From: Ascoidea rubescens DSM 1968
Taxonomy: Eukaryota; Ascomycota; Saccharomycetes; Ascoideales; Ascoideaceae
Reading direction: 5' to 3'
Length of the DNA: 64,000 bases
NCBI RefSeq assembly: GCF_001661345.1
Contig: NW_017962913.1
Coordinates: 2,616,694 to 2,680,693 of the forward strand
The translations under genes and the position numbers were made by a program. The notes below the pieces were generated by a model that had not been told where the DNA came from, made no database searches, and saw only the letters and a program-made list of their open reading frames with translations. Positions 40,460 through 51,117 of the stretch are shown piece after piece; position 1 is the stretch's first letter, and each line of letters begins with the position of its first letter.

Positions 40460-40852
40460 ATGGCCACTTTAACATCTGTTGTAAAAGTTACTGATTTTAT
40501 ATTAAAGACTCCAGTTTTAGCCAAAGCTTTTGTTCCACTAGGCAAACTATTCTGTGAATACGCAGGATACCGTCAAATGGGTCTTAGATTCGATGATTTA
40601 ATTGCTGAAGAATCAGATGTTATGCAAACTGCAATTAGAAGATTACCACCATCAGAGAGTTATGCTAGAAATTTCAGAATGTTAACTGCTCATCAATGTT
40701 CTTTCACACATCATCTATTGCCAGCTAGCAAGCAATTAAAGGCAGAGGATGATATTCCTTACTTAACTCCATATATTTTGGAAGCTGAAGCTGAAGCTGC
40801 GGAAAGAGAATTGTTGGACAACATTGTCGTCACTCCAAAAGCTGCCAAATAA
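40460..40852 (+). CDS. QCR7: cytochrome bc1 complex subunit 7 (14-kDa, UQCRB family)
   Basis: A 130-residue protein (S. cerevisiae Qcr7 has 127), starting at the ATG in TTCAAAATGGCC. Upstream in-frame codons are an unlikely extension. Diagnostic words are LFCEYAGYRQMGLRFDDLI, MQTAIRRLPPSESYARNFRM, HQCSFTHHLLP and DIPYLTPYILEAE, in the order known for the family. It is a matrix-side subunit of respiratory complex III, essential for assembly around cytochrome b. Codons are less AT-biased than in neighbours, consistent with strong expression. COR1, another complex III subunit, lies 3.3 kb downstream on the other strand. Confidence 0.97.
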   Translation: MATLTSVVKVTDFILKTPVLAKAFVPLGKLFCEYAGYRQMGLRFDDLIAEESDVMQTAIRRLPPSESYARNFRMLTAHQCSFTHHLLPASKQLKAEDDIPYLTPYILEAEAEAAERELLDNIVVTPKAAK

Positions 40853-41585
40853 ACCAGATAGAACCTCAATTCATATTCTATATATACAATACTTGTCCCT
40901 ACTTTTCACTACTTTTCACTACTTTTCACTACTTTATGGATATAACTAATATTACGCTTTTCTCAAGCAGTGCTCAGACAATAACAGTAGTCAAATTGAA
41001 GTACATTAAACAGCAATAAAGTAAACAGTAATAAAGTAAATTAGTAAAGTAAAATAGTAAGACAAATCAAGGCAAATTAGGAAAGGACAATTATCGAAAT
41101 GACGCTTTCCCAATGTTGATTATCTCCGCGCGGATTTTTTTTCTTGACTGACGGAGATAGTTCTGTTTGAGGCTACTTCCGGCTGTAAAACACTAGGCGG
41201 CGGTTTGTCGGCCATTTTAAGAAACAGCCGTGGATTTGATGTGTAGAGTTTTGTTGTATTTCACAGCTAACAATTATAAATGAATCTTCACATTACAAAT
41301 TATAACTCTTTCCTTAATAATGCTGTCAGAATCAAGCTGTTTTGCTTAACTCCAACGAAGGGCTTATTCCTCCTTTCGATGGCTCAAATAGGTTTAATTC
41401 CACCCCTAACTTCAATTATATTCTTTCTCCATGTATGATTATTCTAAATCATTATGACTTTAGTTTTGAATATAAATTGCTATGGGTTTATTCATGAAAA
41501 TTTCAGGCCTGTAATCTTATTCTTCTCCAGGTGAGATAAATATCATTGCTTTCATATTTACTGTCCAGTTTAATACTCCGAAAAA
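40853..41585. promoter_or_regulatory. upstream region of the AIF1-like gene
   Basis: Starts with a CACTACTTTT tandem repeat (40905-40935) and an AGTAAAGTAAA repeat (41018-41055). A GC-rich patch at 41100-41245 contains a perfect 8-base inverted repeat, TATCTCCG (41121-41128) and CGGAGATA (41152-41159), plus GGCGGCGG (about 41206). No other gene is seen. Confidence 0.5.
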
Positions 41586-42854
41586 ATGACAACTGGTATA
41601 GTTTCAAAAAATATCTTGATCGTTGGTGGTGCTTTTGGCGGTCTTTCAGCACTTAAATCAATTATCAATAACATTACCAAAAACCAAACAGCTTATTCAA
41701 GTGCCTTGTCAAATAAAAATATTCTCAAATTGAATCTAGATATCACCGTTTTAGAACCAAGAAATGGGTTTATCAATATTTTGGGTATTCCACTAGCTTT
41801 ACTTGATCTAAAGCATGCAAATGAGTCTTATTTTGAGTATAATCAAAAAACTTTAAACTTGCCAATCAATAATACTCTAAACATATCAGATAGTATTATT
41901 ATTAAGATCAATCACATAAAGGACCGCTGCCATCGATTGTATTCCGATCATGCTATAACGAGTTCCAATCAGGTTTTAAATTTTGACTATTGTTCGGTAT
42001 CAACTGGCAGGACGAGAAACTGGCCATTGGATCCCAAGGGCTTGACTAGGCTGCAATTTGTTGATGAGATGGGACAATCCCTTAAAAAAATCAAATCTGC
42101 TAATTCAGTGGTTGTAATCGGCGGTGGTGCATTGGGTGTCGAAGTAGCAGGGGAGATAAAACAACATTACCCCGATAAATCTGTTAAACTAATCCATCCA
42201 CATGCAAATATTTTAAAAGAGCCAAAATTACCCAAGGAATTTGCTGAAAAATCCACTGAGATCTTGCAAAACGTTATTGGAAAAGAAAATACTCTTTTGA
42301 ATACAAGAGTATTGGATGAGATCAAAAAGGGCAATAATAAAAATGATGGATTAATAACTTTGATTACCAATAATCCAGAGCATAAAGAAATAAAAGCTGA
42401 TTTAGTTTATTGGTGCAATTCTCATAAAAATAATATTGATTATCTTAAATTTGAGAACTCGCCATTTTTAGGCTCATTGAACCAATTTGATCAAGTTAGA
42501 ATCAACAATGATTGCTCTATTAAGGGCTTTGAAGATAAGATCTTTGCAGCTGGTGATATCACAGATTTGGATTTTGTTAAAAGTGCTGGAGGTGCAATGC
42601 ATTGTGGAGGAATTTCTGGCGACAACATCTCAAATGTCATCTTTTCTGAGTTTAATGCTCAAAACTTACCAAAAAGTTTCATAACCCTACCCGGAGCCCA
42701 TATGTCTGTTACTTTTGGTAATAAAAGTGTTATCACTTGTACTGGTGAAGGCGAGATTTTATTCAATGCACCAAGGGCTTTGATGAAGTATACTGATTAC
42801 TGCAATAAATTAGTTTCAAAAAAATTAGACCTCGGTTTAGATTCACGATTATAA
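41586..42854 (+). CDS. FAD/NAD(P)-dependent oxidoreductase, AIF1/AMID-like
   Basis: A 422-residue protein of the pyridine nucleotide-disulfide oxidoreductase superfamily. An N-terminal FAD-binding Rossmann motif (ILIVGGAFGGLSAL, about 10-23), a second NAD(P)-binding motif (VVVIGGGALGVEVAGEI, about 174-190) and the FAD-closing motif IFAAGDITDL (about 319-328) are in the right order and spacing. There is no CxxxxC redox disulfide. This is the pattern of the apoptosis-inducing-factor-like/AMID/FSP1 group, represented in S. cerevisiae by Aif1 (378 residues). Substrate and location cannot be read from the sequence; no obvious mitochondrial presequence or transmembrane segment is seen. Family membership is firm, orthology to AIF1 is likely but not certain. 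Confidence 0.85.
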   Translation: MTTGIVSKNILIVGGAFGGLSALKSIINNITKNQTAYSSALSNKNILKLNLDITVLEPRNGFINILGIPLALLDLKHANESYFEYNQKTLNLPINNTLNISDSIIIKINHIKDRCHRLYSDHAITSSNQVLNFDYCSVSTGRTRNWPLDPKGLTRLQFVDEMGQSLKKIKSANSVVVIGGGALGVEVAGEIKQHYPDKSVKLIHPHANILKEPKLPKEFAEKSTEILQNVIGKENTLLNTRVLDEIKKGNNKNDGLITLITNNPEHKEIKADLVYWCNSHKNNIDYLKFENSPFLGSLNQFDQVRINNDCSIKGFEDKIFAAGDITDLDFVKSAGGAMHCGGISGDNISNVIFSEFNAQNLPKSFITLPGAHMSVTFGNKSVITCTGEGEILFNAPRALMKYTDYCNKLVSKKLDLGLDSRL

Positions 42855-43074
42855 ATAATTACTTTTCTTTTGTTTTCACTTGTTTTATTTCTCAATGAGC
42901 TGGTTTAATTGATATACAAATCTATTGCAATTATAAAAAAAAATATATGTAAGTTTAAAGAAATCTCATTTACATCCGCTGATTTCCGTTAAATATAATT
43001 ATGTTTCCGCAAATAATATCCAAGATACAACCGTACCTCCGTATCCGGAAAGCCACCCGCCAGATCCGGCGGAG

Positions 43075-43089
43075 GCTCTAGAAGTTTCC
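43075..43089 (+). promoter_or_regulatory. heat-shock element upstream of HSP10
   Basis: GCTCTAGAAGTTTCC contains GAA-2-TTC in perfect phase, with CTC as a near-match third unit two bases upstream, the form bound by Hsf1 trimers. It lies about 205 bases before the HSP10 start, inside a GC-rich patch with two TCCGG words. Hsf1 itself is encoded at 13.0-16.3 kb. Confidence 0.6.
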
Positions 43090-43293
43090 ATTGGCTCGTG
43101 CAAAACCGCTGAGTAAAAGCTGAGTAAAAGCTGAGGAAAAGAAGATGGGAAGTTGAGAGTGAAATTTTTCATATAAACTGTTTTTAAATCCTTTTCCAGA
43201 CTCTTCAAGCTTGAGTACCACTATCTTTCGACGTACTATTTACATTTCTCATTTCTTATTTCTTTATTTTATTCATCTTTCCACATCACAAAA

Positions 43294-43729
43294 ATGGTAT
43301 GTTGTAATTGTATACTTGGGACCAAAATAGTAGAGTAAAAAGCCTGAAATGATTAAATAAAGCTCCTTGTTTACTAACTGTTGAATGATTTGATTTGATT
43401 TTTTTTTTTATTAGTCAACACTCTTGAAATCAGTTTCTGCATTGAAACCATTATTTGACCGAGTTTTAGTGCAAAGGTTGAAACAAGAAGCTAGAACAGC
43501 ATCCGGTATTTACTTACCAGGGACTGAAAAGGAAAAGTTGATGCAAGCTAAGGTTATTGCAACTGGACCAGGATATGTTAATAACAATGGTGATTTGATT
43601 CCAACTTCTGTTAAACAAGGCGAAGAAGTTTTGATTCCAGGATTCGGTGGACAAAGTATTAAAGTTGGTGAAGAAGAGTTTTTGCTTTTCAGAGATTCGG
43701 AAATTTTAGCTAAGGTATCTAAAGAATGA
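43294..43729 (+). CDS. HSP10: mitochondrial co-chaperonin Hsp10, with an intron right after the start codon
   Basis: A spliced gene of 105 residues: exon 1 is only the ATG (43294-43296), and exon 2 is 43415-43729. The joined start MSTLLKSVSALKPLFDRVLV matches S. cerevisiae Hsp10, which also begins MSTLLKS. Without the ATG exon, exon 2 has no ATG at a suitable place, which supports the splice model. Family features are the LFDRVLVQRL strand, the mobile loop (KQEARTASGIYLPGTEKE), VIATGPGYVNNNG, the VLIPGFGG dome loop and the C-terminal FRDSEILAKV. It forms the heptameric lid of Hsp60 in the mitochondrial matrix. A heat-shock element lies upstream. Confidence 0.96.
43297..43414 (+). other. HSP10 intron (118 bases)
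   Basis: GTATGT donor, TACTAAC branch point at 43372-43378, then a T-run and TTAG acceptor 36 bases after the branch sequence. All three signals are canonical for budding yeast. Confidence 0.93.
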
Positions 43730-44129
43730 ATTTGATTAAAAGACAGTCAGATGGTTGATCTTTTATTTCTAGGTTATTAATTCTCATTAATTTTCTTGTA
43801 TATATGTGTAATAAGAACTAAATAGATTCCAAGAAAGAGCGAAAGAATCAAAAAAGATAATAACAATAATAATAATAATAATAATAAAAGAAATCTAAAT
43901 TTCATTTTCAAATTTCGATTTGTAATAAAATCCATGATATATTGTTTTATTAGGTGATTTCGAATGAAAAAAAAAGTACAAAGCAAATATATATTTTAAA
44001 AACAAGAAATGGAGAATAGGGTTTCCTTTTTATTAAAAGTAAGTAAGTGTATATGTATATATATAAAGATTGGTAATGATTGGTAAAGAAACAAGAAATA
44101 ATGATTAGTTATTTGTTCATTGAAATTTC
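43730..44129. other. convergent intergenic region HSP10/COR1
   Basis: AT-rich 3' flanks with an (AAT)n microsatellite at 43858-43887 and TATATGTATATATATA near 44048-44066. No gene is seen. Confidence 0.65.
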
Positions 44130-45464
44130 TTACCAACGCATCATAGACATATCAGCACGAATACGAGAGTATTCGAGCAAAGCTTCAATTTGACCAGTAC
44201 CAGAGATGGCGATATCTTTATCATACAAGGCATCTTGAGCCCAGTTTTTGATTTTGGATAAAGATACAGCGTCGATGTTGTGTTGAATCTGGGCAGTTGT
44301 GGCAGTTCTACCGCCAGAAGCGATATCCTTACCAATGATTGAAGCAGTGTTCTTTGGGGAGTTGAATTGGTTGAATAGTTTTGTTGATAGGTGGGCCTTT
44401 GCTCTTTCGACTTCAGTTTCAGTGAGAGAGATGGACAATCTGTTCCATTCTTTGAGAGTAAAGTGGATCAAATCGTCGATATTTCCAATGTTTGCAGTTT
44501 CAGTGACAAAACCCCATAGACCAGAATCTTTGTAGGATAAAGAGAAGTGGTCGTATGAGTCAGCTACGTGGTATTCGGTTAAGATGGAAGCCAATTTGAC
44601 ACCTGAATTGTGATAGAAGGGTTCAGAGTAGAGGTATGAGCCGAAAACCGAAGAAGCGACTAGAGCAGTGTAGTAATCTGGAGAATCGATTGCAGGACCT
44701 TCAGCAGCAATGGCAATGTAGGCCTTTGGAAGAGTGTCGTCTCTCATTCTAACTTCGGAACCCAAGAAGGAAGCAGGCTTTGGTTGTTCAGGCAAGCCTT
44801 CTTTGAGGGAGAAGTGTTTTTCAGCTAATTCGACGAGAGTTTCATGGGCAATGTTGCCGGCACCCACAACGACAGCATTGCTTGCAAAGTAGTTTTTCTT
44901 AAAGAATTTTTCCAAGTCAGAGGATTGCAAAGTTGATAAAGTGTCGGAGGTACCGTTGACTGGTAGAGCTAAGGATGAGTTTTGAAAGGCAACAGAGTGC
45001 AAGTGTTCGAGGACCATTTTGGGGTAATTTGATTCGAATATTTCAGCATTTTTGGAGGCTAGTTTGGCTTGGGATTGGACTAGAGAGGAGTCGAAGTCTG
45101 GAGAGTTGAAAAAGGAGGCTAGTTGGGATAGGGATTGCTCTGGGTTGATTGATTGAGATATGATACCAGTTGATTCTCTTGAGTTTTCAAAGGACAATAT
45201 GGAACCGAACTTTGCAGCGTCGTTTTGGTTCAAGTTGACAAAGTAGTTGCCGATGAGAGAGGAGACCCCATTGTTGTAGGGGTTTTCGTATTTGGAACCA
45301 GTACCGAAGTATAGACCAATTGCAGAGGATTTTGCATTTGGATCAGATTGAGTAGCGATTGTTAAACCACTTGGTAAGGAGGTGTATTTTGGCTTTATGA
45401 TGGAGGTTGAGTAGTAGCGAGAAGCAGTACGGAAAGCATTAAGGCAGTTTGAACGAGAGATCAT
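44130..45464 (-). CDS. COR1: cytochrome bc1 complex core protein 1
   Basis: A 444-residue protein (S. cerevisiae Cor1 has 457) of the M16 peptidase-like core family. The N-terminus (about 1-22: basic, Ser/Tyr/Arg-rich, no acids) is a mitochondrial presequence. Diagnostic words are GSKYENPYNNGVSSLIGNYF, VLEHLHSVAFQN, NAVVVGAGNI, FLGSEVRMRDDTLPKAYIA, HFSLSYKDSGLWGFVTET, DDLIHFTLKEWNRL, TETEVERAKAHL and the closing IAISGTGQIEALLEYSRIR plus DMSMMRW. The last word and the overall match fit Cor1 rather than Qcr2. No zinc-binding HxxEH is present where active processing peptidases have it, as expected for yeast core proteins. It is a matrix-facing structural subunit of complex III. Confidence 0.97.
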   Translation of the reverse strand: MISRSNCLNAFRTASRYYSTSIIKPKYTSLPSGLTIATQSDPNAKSSAIGLYFGTGSKYENPYNNGVSSLIGNYFVNLNQNDAAKFGSILSFENSRESTGIISQSINPEQSLSQLASFFNSPDFDSSLVQSQAKLASKNAEIFESNYPKMVLEHLHSVAFQNSSLALPVNGTSDTLSTLQSSDLEKFFKKNYFASNAVVVGAGNIAHETLVELAEKHFSLKEGLPEQPKPASFLGSEVRMRDDTLPKAYIAIAAEGPAIDSPDYYTALVASSVFGSYLYSEPFYHNSGVKLASILTEYHVADSYDHFSLSYKDSGLWGFVTETANIGNIDDLIHFTLKEWNRLSISLTETEVERAKAHLSTKLFNQFNSPKNTASIIGKDIASGGRTATTAQIQHNIDAVSLSKIKNWAQDALYDKDIAISGTGQIEALLEYSRIRADMSMMRW

Positions 45465-47398
45465 TTTTGTGAGATTGTGATTGAGGAATTCGATATTTAA
45501 GTCAAGTGGAAGATTGAAAAGTGGATAAGTTTATTTATTTATTTATTTATTTATTAGGATAAATCAGCAGAGATGGAGATAATATTATAAGAAATAAGGG
45601 AATATTGGTAATTAGGAAATACAAGTGGTGGGACTACGAGTGCCAGGAACCAAAGAAAGGAAAAACAAAGACAAGGGAAGAATGTGGACTGAAGCTCTTT
45701 GAAATTTTCGTTAGGAAGCGTTGGGAAACAGAGACAGGTAAAGCAGTATAAATAATACAAGACTATTGTGAATCAGCGAAAGCAAAAAGCTGAATCCAAA
45801 GGAGATGATGATAATTCTGTTGGTGAAGTGAAAAGTCACAGCCAATGAAAATTTGGGAATTTAATATCAGCTTTTTCATTGAGAGAGGTCGGGAGGAGGG
45901 TCTGTCGCGGAGGCACACAGAGGTTGACGCACTGGGGGTTTGGACCGAGAGCATCCTCGGAATACACTGCACCCAAGAGCGCTCTACTGCGTCCTGTGTG
46001 TACCGCTGCGCCGGTGTGCGCCGAAGAATCGTTTTCTGTTGGATGGATATTTGTTCAAAACCCGTGTCCAAAAGGAGGAGCGAAAAGGTGTTGAAGAGCT
46101 CAGGGTGATAAAGCTGGGTGGGCCGAAAAGAACAAAGCAAGCGCAGTGGAAGGGGAAAATTCTGGAGTAGTGCAATCGCAGAACATAAGGTAATACATGA
46201 GTGAAACAGTGAAATAGGAAAGGAGTCTGGCAGCTGGAGGAGTGACCTTGGTGCTTGAAAATCGCTAATAGTGTTTTCCTATAGGGAATGATAGCGACGG
46301 GGCGCTGTGATTGGCCAGCGAGCCCCAGCAGAAGAAGGTATGCTTCAAGATGGCTGCTGGAGAGTGGAGGTAGAAGCTGGGTTGGTAGTGGTCTGGCAGC
46401 AGCAGCGAGGCAATTGGAGCAGTAGCAGCAGCAGGAGCCTCATTGTGGGCCACCAAAGCCGGCAGAGCCAGCTCGAGCAGCAGCAGCAACAGCAACAGCA
46501 GCTTTCCAGCCAGAGATAAGATTAGGCTGTTCGCTGTGCGCGCTCTGTGATTGGTTCGTGGTGGTTTGTATGGGGGCGCGTGTTGGCGAACATGCGAACA
46601 ACAGAGGAAGAGGAAGAGGAAGCAGCAGAAGAAGAAAAAGAAGAAAAAGAAGAAGCACAAGAGGCAGAAGGAGAAGCCCTCTGCTTCTCCGTTCTCTGTT
46701 CTCCCTTCCTCTTCTCTGCTTGCGCCTGTTGCAAAGACCACAGGTCGTCTCAGGACTTCCAGGCTGCTGCGAGAAAGACGCAGTTTGAATTTAAGATTAA
46801 CTTCTAATACCATATCATTATCTTTTATCTTTGGTGAAAATTTTTTAGTCTTTTTTTAGTTTTTTTTGTAGTTTCTCTTTTTTTTCTTTCCTTCGTTTGA
46901 TTTTTATTTATCAGTTCTATCAAATCAAAAAATTTTCAATTGGATTTTCTCATTAAATTTTCGATTTCCATTTTGTTGCACTCTTTTGTTGTCTTCTGTT
47001 AGTTCAGTTAATGAGCTTCTTCCATCTCTTGTTTGTTTCCTTTGCTATTCCACTTATCTGTCCCAGCTATATATCCAACTTAATTTGCAGATAAACTGAA
47101 AAAGAAAGAGCTTCTTTATCTCCCCTTGGATACTTTGCAAACAAGTTCATATCTGATAATCGCTTTATCTCGACTTATCTTAGATTGTTATATTATTTCA
47201 CTATTTTCTGATTTTACAATTATATTATTATTATTATTATTATCATTATTATTATTATTATTATTATCATTATTATTATATCATATTATATCATATTATA
47301 TCATATTATATCATTATACTTTTTTATACTTTTATTATTTTATATCCATTTATAACATAATATAATATAATATAATATATTATATTATATTATATTTT

Positions 47399-47430
<32 letters not shown>

Positions 47431-47460
47431 TTATTATAAAGCGAAAATAATAATTTCAAA
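45465..47460. promoter_or_regulatory. 2-kb divergent promoter region of COR1 and GZF3 with two GC islands
   Basis: Close to COR1 is a TTTA tandem repeat (45531-45556). GC-rich islands lie at about 45880-46160 and 46290-46790. The second has two copies of a CCAAT-containing word (CTGTGATTGG at 46305-46314 and TCTGTGATTGG at 46544-46554), CAG triplet tracts (46396-46405, 46424-46435, 46479-46502) and a purine tract of GAAGAAAAAGAAG type (46606-46670). Upstream of GZF3 are T-rich DNA, ATT repeats (47221-47280 and 47401-47437) and TATATTATATTATATT arrays (47278-47396). Many overlapping open frames in the islands are compositional and rejected. Confidence 0.5.
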
Positions 47461-50400
47461 ATGAATGAAATATCAACTCAATCTTCCCAGATTATTCCTC
47501 CACCTTCATCCTCATCCACTTCTTCCATTTCCACCTCCACTTCTACTTCTTCTACTTCTTCTACTTCCACTACTTCCACTACTTCCACACCTACTTCTCT
47601 TAAACCTAATACTCCCATTTCTACCTCTACAACTTCTAATTCTATTTCTTCCAATAAATCTGTTAACACTAATAACACTAATAATACTATTAACAATAAT
47701 AACACTATTAACATTAACAACACCAACAAACCTAATAATTTCAACATAAATAATACTCTCCTTACCAACAATATATCTAAACATCCTATTTCAAACAAAT
47801 CCCCACTATCCATTCATTCTCCAATCAGCAATTTATCAAATCTATCTCATCTCCCTCATCTATCCAAACTATCTGCCCTATCAAACTCAAATACCCTAAA
47901 TCACTTGAATAACCTTAATCCTCTCAATAAAGAACAAAAAGAACTAAAAGAACTAAAGGATTTAAAAGATTTAAAAGATTTAAAGGATTTAAAGGATTTA
48001 AAGGATCAAAAAGATCAAAAAGACAAAAATGATAAAAAGGACTTGAAAGATCTAAAAGATCTAAAAATTCAAAAAGACTCAAAAGACTCAAAAGACTCAA
48101 AAGACTCAAAAGACTCAAAAGACTCAAAAGATTCAAATAACATAAACAACTTGATTAACAACCACCCTTCCTCTTCCTCTTCCTCTTCCTCATCATCTTC
48201 ATCATCCTCCTCATCATCATCATTATTAAACAACGATCTAATTCCTGTTCACCCAAATGCTAAAACAACCTCAAAAACATCAAACAATGGCACAACAACA
48301 ACAAAAACTAACATAACAACCCCCACTTGTCGTAACTGCAAAACTCAGACTACTCCCCTATGGAGAAGAGACGAAACTGGCCAGGTCCTCTGCAACGCCT
48401 GTGGTTTATTCTTGAAACTACATGGAAGAGCAAGACCCATCTCGCTTAAAACTGATATAATCAAGTCAAGAAACAGGGTTAAACATCCCCCAAACTCAAA
48501 CAACTCTTCCACCACCTCCTCTTCCTCTTCCAACTCAAACAATTCTCCATCCAATTCAAACTCCTCAATAAATATACAAAACAACAGCATTAACAACATC
48601 AACACCAACAATCACAACAACAATCACAATCACAATCACAATAACAATAACAATAACAATAACAATAACAATAACAATAACAATAACAATAACAATAACA
48701 ATAACAATAACAAAAACTCAAAGCTGCCAAATACTCCCAAATTGGAACCCAAGCTAGACTCCTCAACTGCCATAAAAAAAAAATTCAGAAAATCAAAACC
48801 AAAAGATCATCATTCCAACACTGCCAACCCTAATCTCATCACCTCCCAACTAAACACAACCACCTCCCCCTTTGTTCTCTCTAGCTCTTCTTCTGCCTCC
48901 ATCTCAACCTCAAATAAAAATTCTTCATCTCCAATCACATCCGTGACAAATTCTCCCGGTTTAATTCCTCTCAGACCCAGAGAAGATATAAATACTCTCT
49001 CCCACTTGAACAACAACAATAATAACAACAATAGCAACAACAACAATTTCCACTCCATCACCAACATTACCAACAAAAATTTATCAAAACTTAACCAGCT
49101 CTCCCAGACTCCCAACCCCTGGGGCCAATCTTCCATTTTCCCAAACCACAACCTACCAAAGCCCCTACAGTATCCCTCCTCCACCCCAACCCACTTTGCT
49201 CCTGGTTTACAAGTAATCACCTCTCCTTTACTTCTCTCCACAAACCCCAAAATACCAATGAACAACAGCACTGCTCAGGTCCATAGTGCTGCTGGTGTTC
49301 TTGAATCCATGGCCAACTACCACCAACAACAGCAACACACCTCAAGTCTCCAATTCCTACTTACCTCAACCTCATCTCCCTCCACCTTAAACCCTCCCAA
49401 CACCAGCTCCAACACCTCAAACATAAGAGCAAAACCCTTCTCGCCCTCTTCTGCCTTGAATGATCCTCTGCACCAATTTTCAACACCTCCTTTTCGACCA
49501 TCAACTGTTTCCTCAGCTTTAAATGGCCTTATCCATCTTCCAAACTCAAATCCCACACACAACACAAACAATACTTACAGCAAATCCAATAACAACACCA
49601 ATCCTACAATGAACTCCAATTCAAACGAATATCCTTCTTTTCTCAACCACACCGATAATAACAACTCTACTCATTCAAACAACAACAACAACAATAACAA
49701 CAATAACAACAACCCTCCTCCTAATAATAACAACAATAACAATAACAATAACAATAACGTAAAATTGCCTGCTTTAGTAGCTGCTGCAACTAATCCTAAT
49801 ATTGCCTCAATATCCTCTCCCACATTTGGTCCACAATACTTGCTAAGAAATCAAAATCACAGCAGTGTTCCACCCGATAACTTTTCATTAAATCATCAGC
49901 AAATTAAACCGTTATCCACTAATTTGCCTCCTATATTAAATTACAACAACAATAACAACAACAGCGCTACAAATAATAATAGTAACAATAACATAAGTAA
50001 TAATAGTAACATAAACAGTAACACTGCAACTAATAACAATAAAAACACTATAAATAGCCCATCCAACCCCAATGGAGCAAGACTACCATCACCATTACAA
50101 GGAGAGTACAAACAATCAATTATACACTCTCAATCACAGCTGCAATCTCAACAGACAACTCTGCATTCACCCCTAGCTTCTGGAAGCTATCTAGCTTATA
50201 ACTCCAATGGTAATAATCTTGTAAATGAACCAAATAACCAGTCACAACAACCAGCTGTCAGTACTTTAAAAAATAGTCAATATTCACCTCAGGTTTGGAA
50301 CCCAACAAATGTGAATAACATTAATAATATTAATAATACCACTAATCCAAACCTCAATTCAAATAAGACCCTAAGTTCAAGTATAAATACACTGAACAGT

Positions 50401-51117
50401 CTAAGTGTCGGTGGTAATCCAACTTATGGAAACATCCCAAATCAAAATCAAAATCAAAACCAAAATTCATCTAATTTAAATCCTAGAAGCCAAATGCCAA
50501 CACCAATTCAAAATATAAGTGGCACGAATATGTCGATTGTATCACTAGATTTAAATAGGTCAAATTCGAACTCAACAGTCAATTCTCCAATGAATCCTGC
50601 TAGTAATCTCACGCCTGTTAATAATAATAATAATAACAATATTAATTCTAACATCAATAATAATAATAATAACAACAACAATTTCAACAATAATAATAAC
50701 AGTAATATTAACAATAACAATATTAATACCAACAACAATAACAGCAACAATAACAGCAACAATAATAACAATAACAACAATAATAATCTCAGCAATGCAA
50801 ATGATAAGGAAGTTCAGATGTTGAAGACCAGAATATCAGAACTAGAGCTTGTAAATGACTTGTACAAAACAAGAATAATGGAATTGGAGTCATCAGAGAA
50901 AATCAACAGAAACCGTGAAAACGTTTTGGTGAGAAGATTGAGCGAATTGAGAAAACTATTGGGAAACGAGCTTAATGATGAAGAGTTTCAAAACATGTTG
51001 AATTTGGGATTTGGAGAAATTCGATACCAGGAGATAAAAAGAGATTATTACTACGACAAAACCAACGGTAATTCCTTCGACAATAATGAGCCAATCAAGA
51101 AAAAAACCAAATATTAA
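47461..51117 (+). CDS. GZF3: GATA zinc-finger transcription factor, Gzf3/Dal80-like nitrogen regulator
   Basis: A 1218-residue protein, mostly low complexity: Ser/Thr-rich start, a Lys-Asp-Leu repeat (about 160-225), polyserine (about 236-256) and several polyasparagine runs. One GATA finger at 290-314 has Cys-2-Cys-17-Cys-2-Cys spacing with LWRRD and [12 protein letters not shown], followed by [15 protein letters not shown]. That tail is typical of the Dal80/Gzf3/Gat1 nitrogen regulators. A C-terminal coiled coil (about 1118-1165, [20 protein letters not shown]) resembles the dimerisation zipper of Dal80 and Gzf3, which repress nitrogen-catabolite genes. The gene is far longer than S. cerevisiae GZF3 (551), mainly by Asn expansions. 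Repressor identity is inferred from the zipper; an activator such as Gat1 cannot be excluded. Confidence 0.8.
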   Translation: MNEISTQSSQIIPPPSSSSTSSISTSTSTSSTSSTSTTSTTSTPTSLKPNTPISTSTTSNSISSNKSVNTNNTNNTINNNNTININNTNKPNNFNINNTLLTNNISKHPISNKSPLSIHSPISNLSNLSHLPHLSKLSALSNSNTLNHLNNLNPLNKEQKELKELKDLKDLKDLKDLKDLKDQKDQKDKNDKKDLKDLKDLKIQKDSKDSKDSKDSKDSKDSKDSNNINNLINNHPSSSSSSSSSSSSSSSSSSLLNNDLIPVHPNAKTTSKTSNNGTTTTKTNITTPTCRNCKTQTTPLWRRDETGQVLCNACGLFLKLHGRARPISLKTDIIKSRNRVKHPPNSNNSSTTSSSSSNSNNSPSNSNSSINIQNNSINNINTNNHNNNHNHNHNNNNNNNNNNNNNNNNNNNNNNNNKNSKLPNTPKLEPKLDSSTAIKKKFRKSKPKDHHSNTANPNLITSQLNTTTSPFVLSSSSSASISTSNKNSSSPITSVTNSPGLIPLRPREDINTLSHLNNNNNNNNSNNNNFHSITNITNKNLSKLNQLSQTPNPWGQSSIFPNHNLPKPLQYPSSTPTHFAPGLQVITSPLLLSTNPKIPMNNSTAQVHSAAGVLESMANYHQQQQHTSSLQFLLTSTSSPSTLNPPNTSSNTSNIRAKPFSPSSALNDPLHQFSTPPFRPSTVSSALNGLIHLPNSNPTHNTNNTYSKSNNNTNPTMNSNSNEYPSFLNHTDNNNSTHSNNNNNNNNNNNNPPPNNNNNNNNNNNNVKLPALVAAATNPNIASISSPTFGPQYLLRNQNHSSVPPDNFSLNHQQIKPLSTNLPPILNYNNNNNNSATNNNSNNNISNNSNINSNTATNNNKNTINSPSNPNGARLPSPLQGEYKQSIIHSQSQLQSQQTTLHSPLASGSYLAYNSNGNNLVNEPNNQSQQPAVSTLKNSQYSPQVWNPTNVNNINNINNTTNPNLNSNKTLSSSINTLNSLSVGGNPTYGNIPNQNQNQNQNSSNLNPRSQMPTPIQNISGTNMSIVSLDLNRSNSNSTVNSPMNPASNLTPVNNNNNNNINSNINNNNNNNNNFNNNNNSNINNNNINTNNNNSNNNSNNNNNNNNNNLSNANDKEVQMLKTRISELELVNDLYKTRIMELESSEKINRNRENVLVRRLSELRKLLGNELNDEEFQNMLNLGFGEIRYQEIKRDYYYDKTNGNSFDNNEPIKKKTKY

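Noticed and set aside
44130-45464. Assignment as Qcr2 or a processing peptidase subunit
   Set aside because: The C-terminal DMSMMRW, DDLIHFTLKEWNRL and the overall match fit Cor1; no HxxEH zinc site is present.
45763-46175. Open frames in all frames upstream of COR1
   Set aside because: The same island effect; none has a homologue I recognise.
46265-46813. Several open frames on both strands, up to 182 codons, upstream of GZF3
   Set aside because: Low-complexity Ser/Leu/Phe or Glu/Lys content follows from the purine tract and CAG repeats; six frames are open in part, so this is composition rather than coding.
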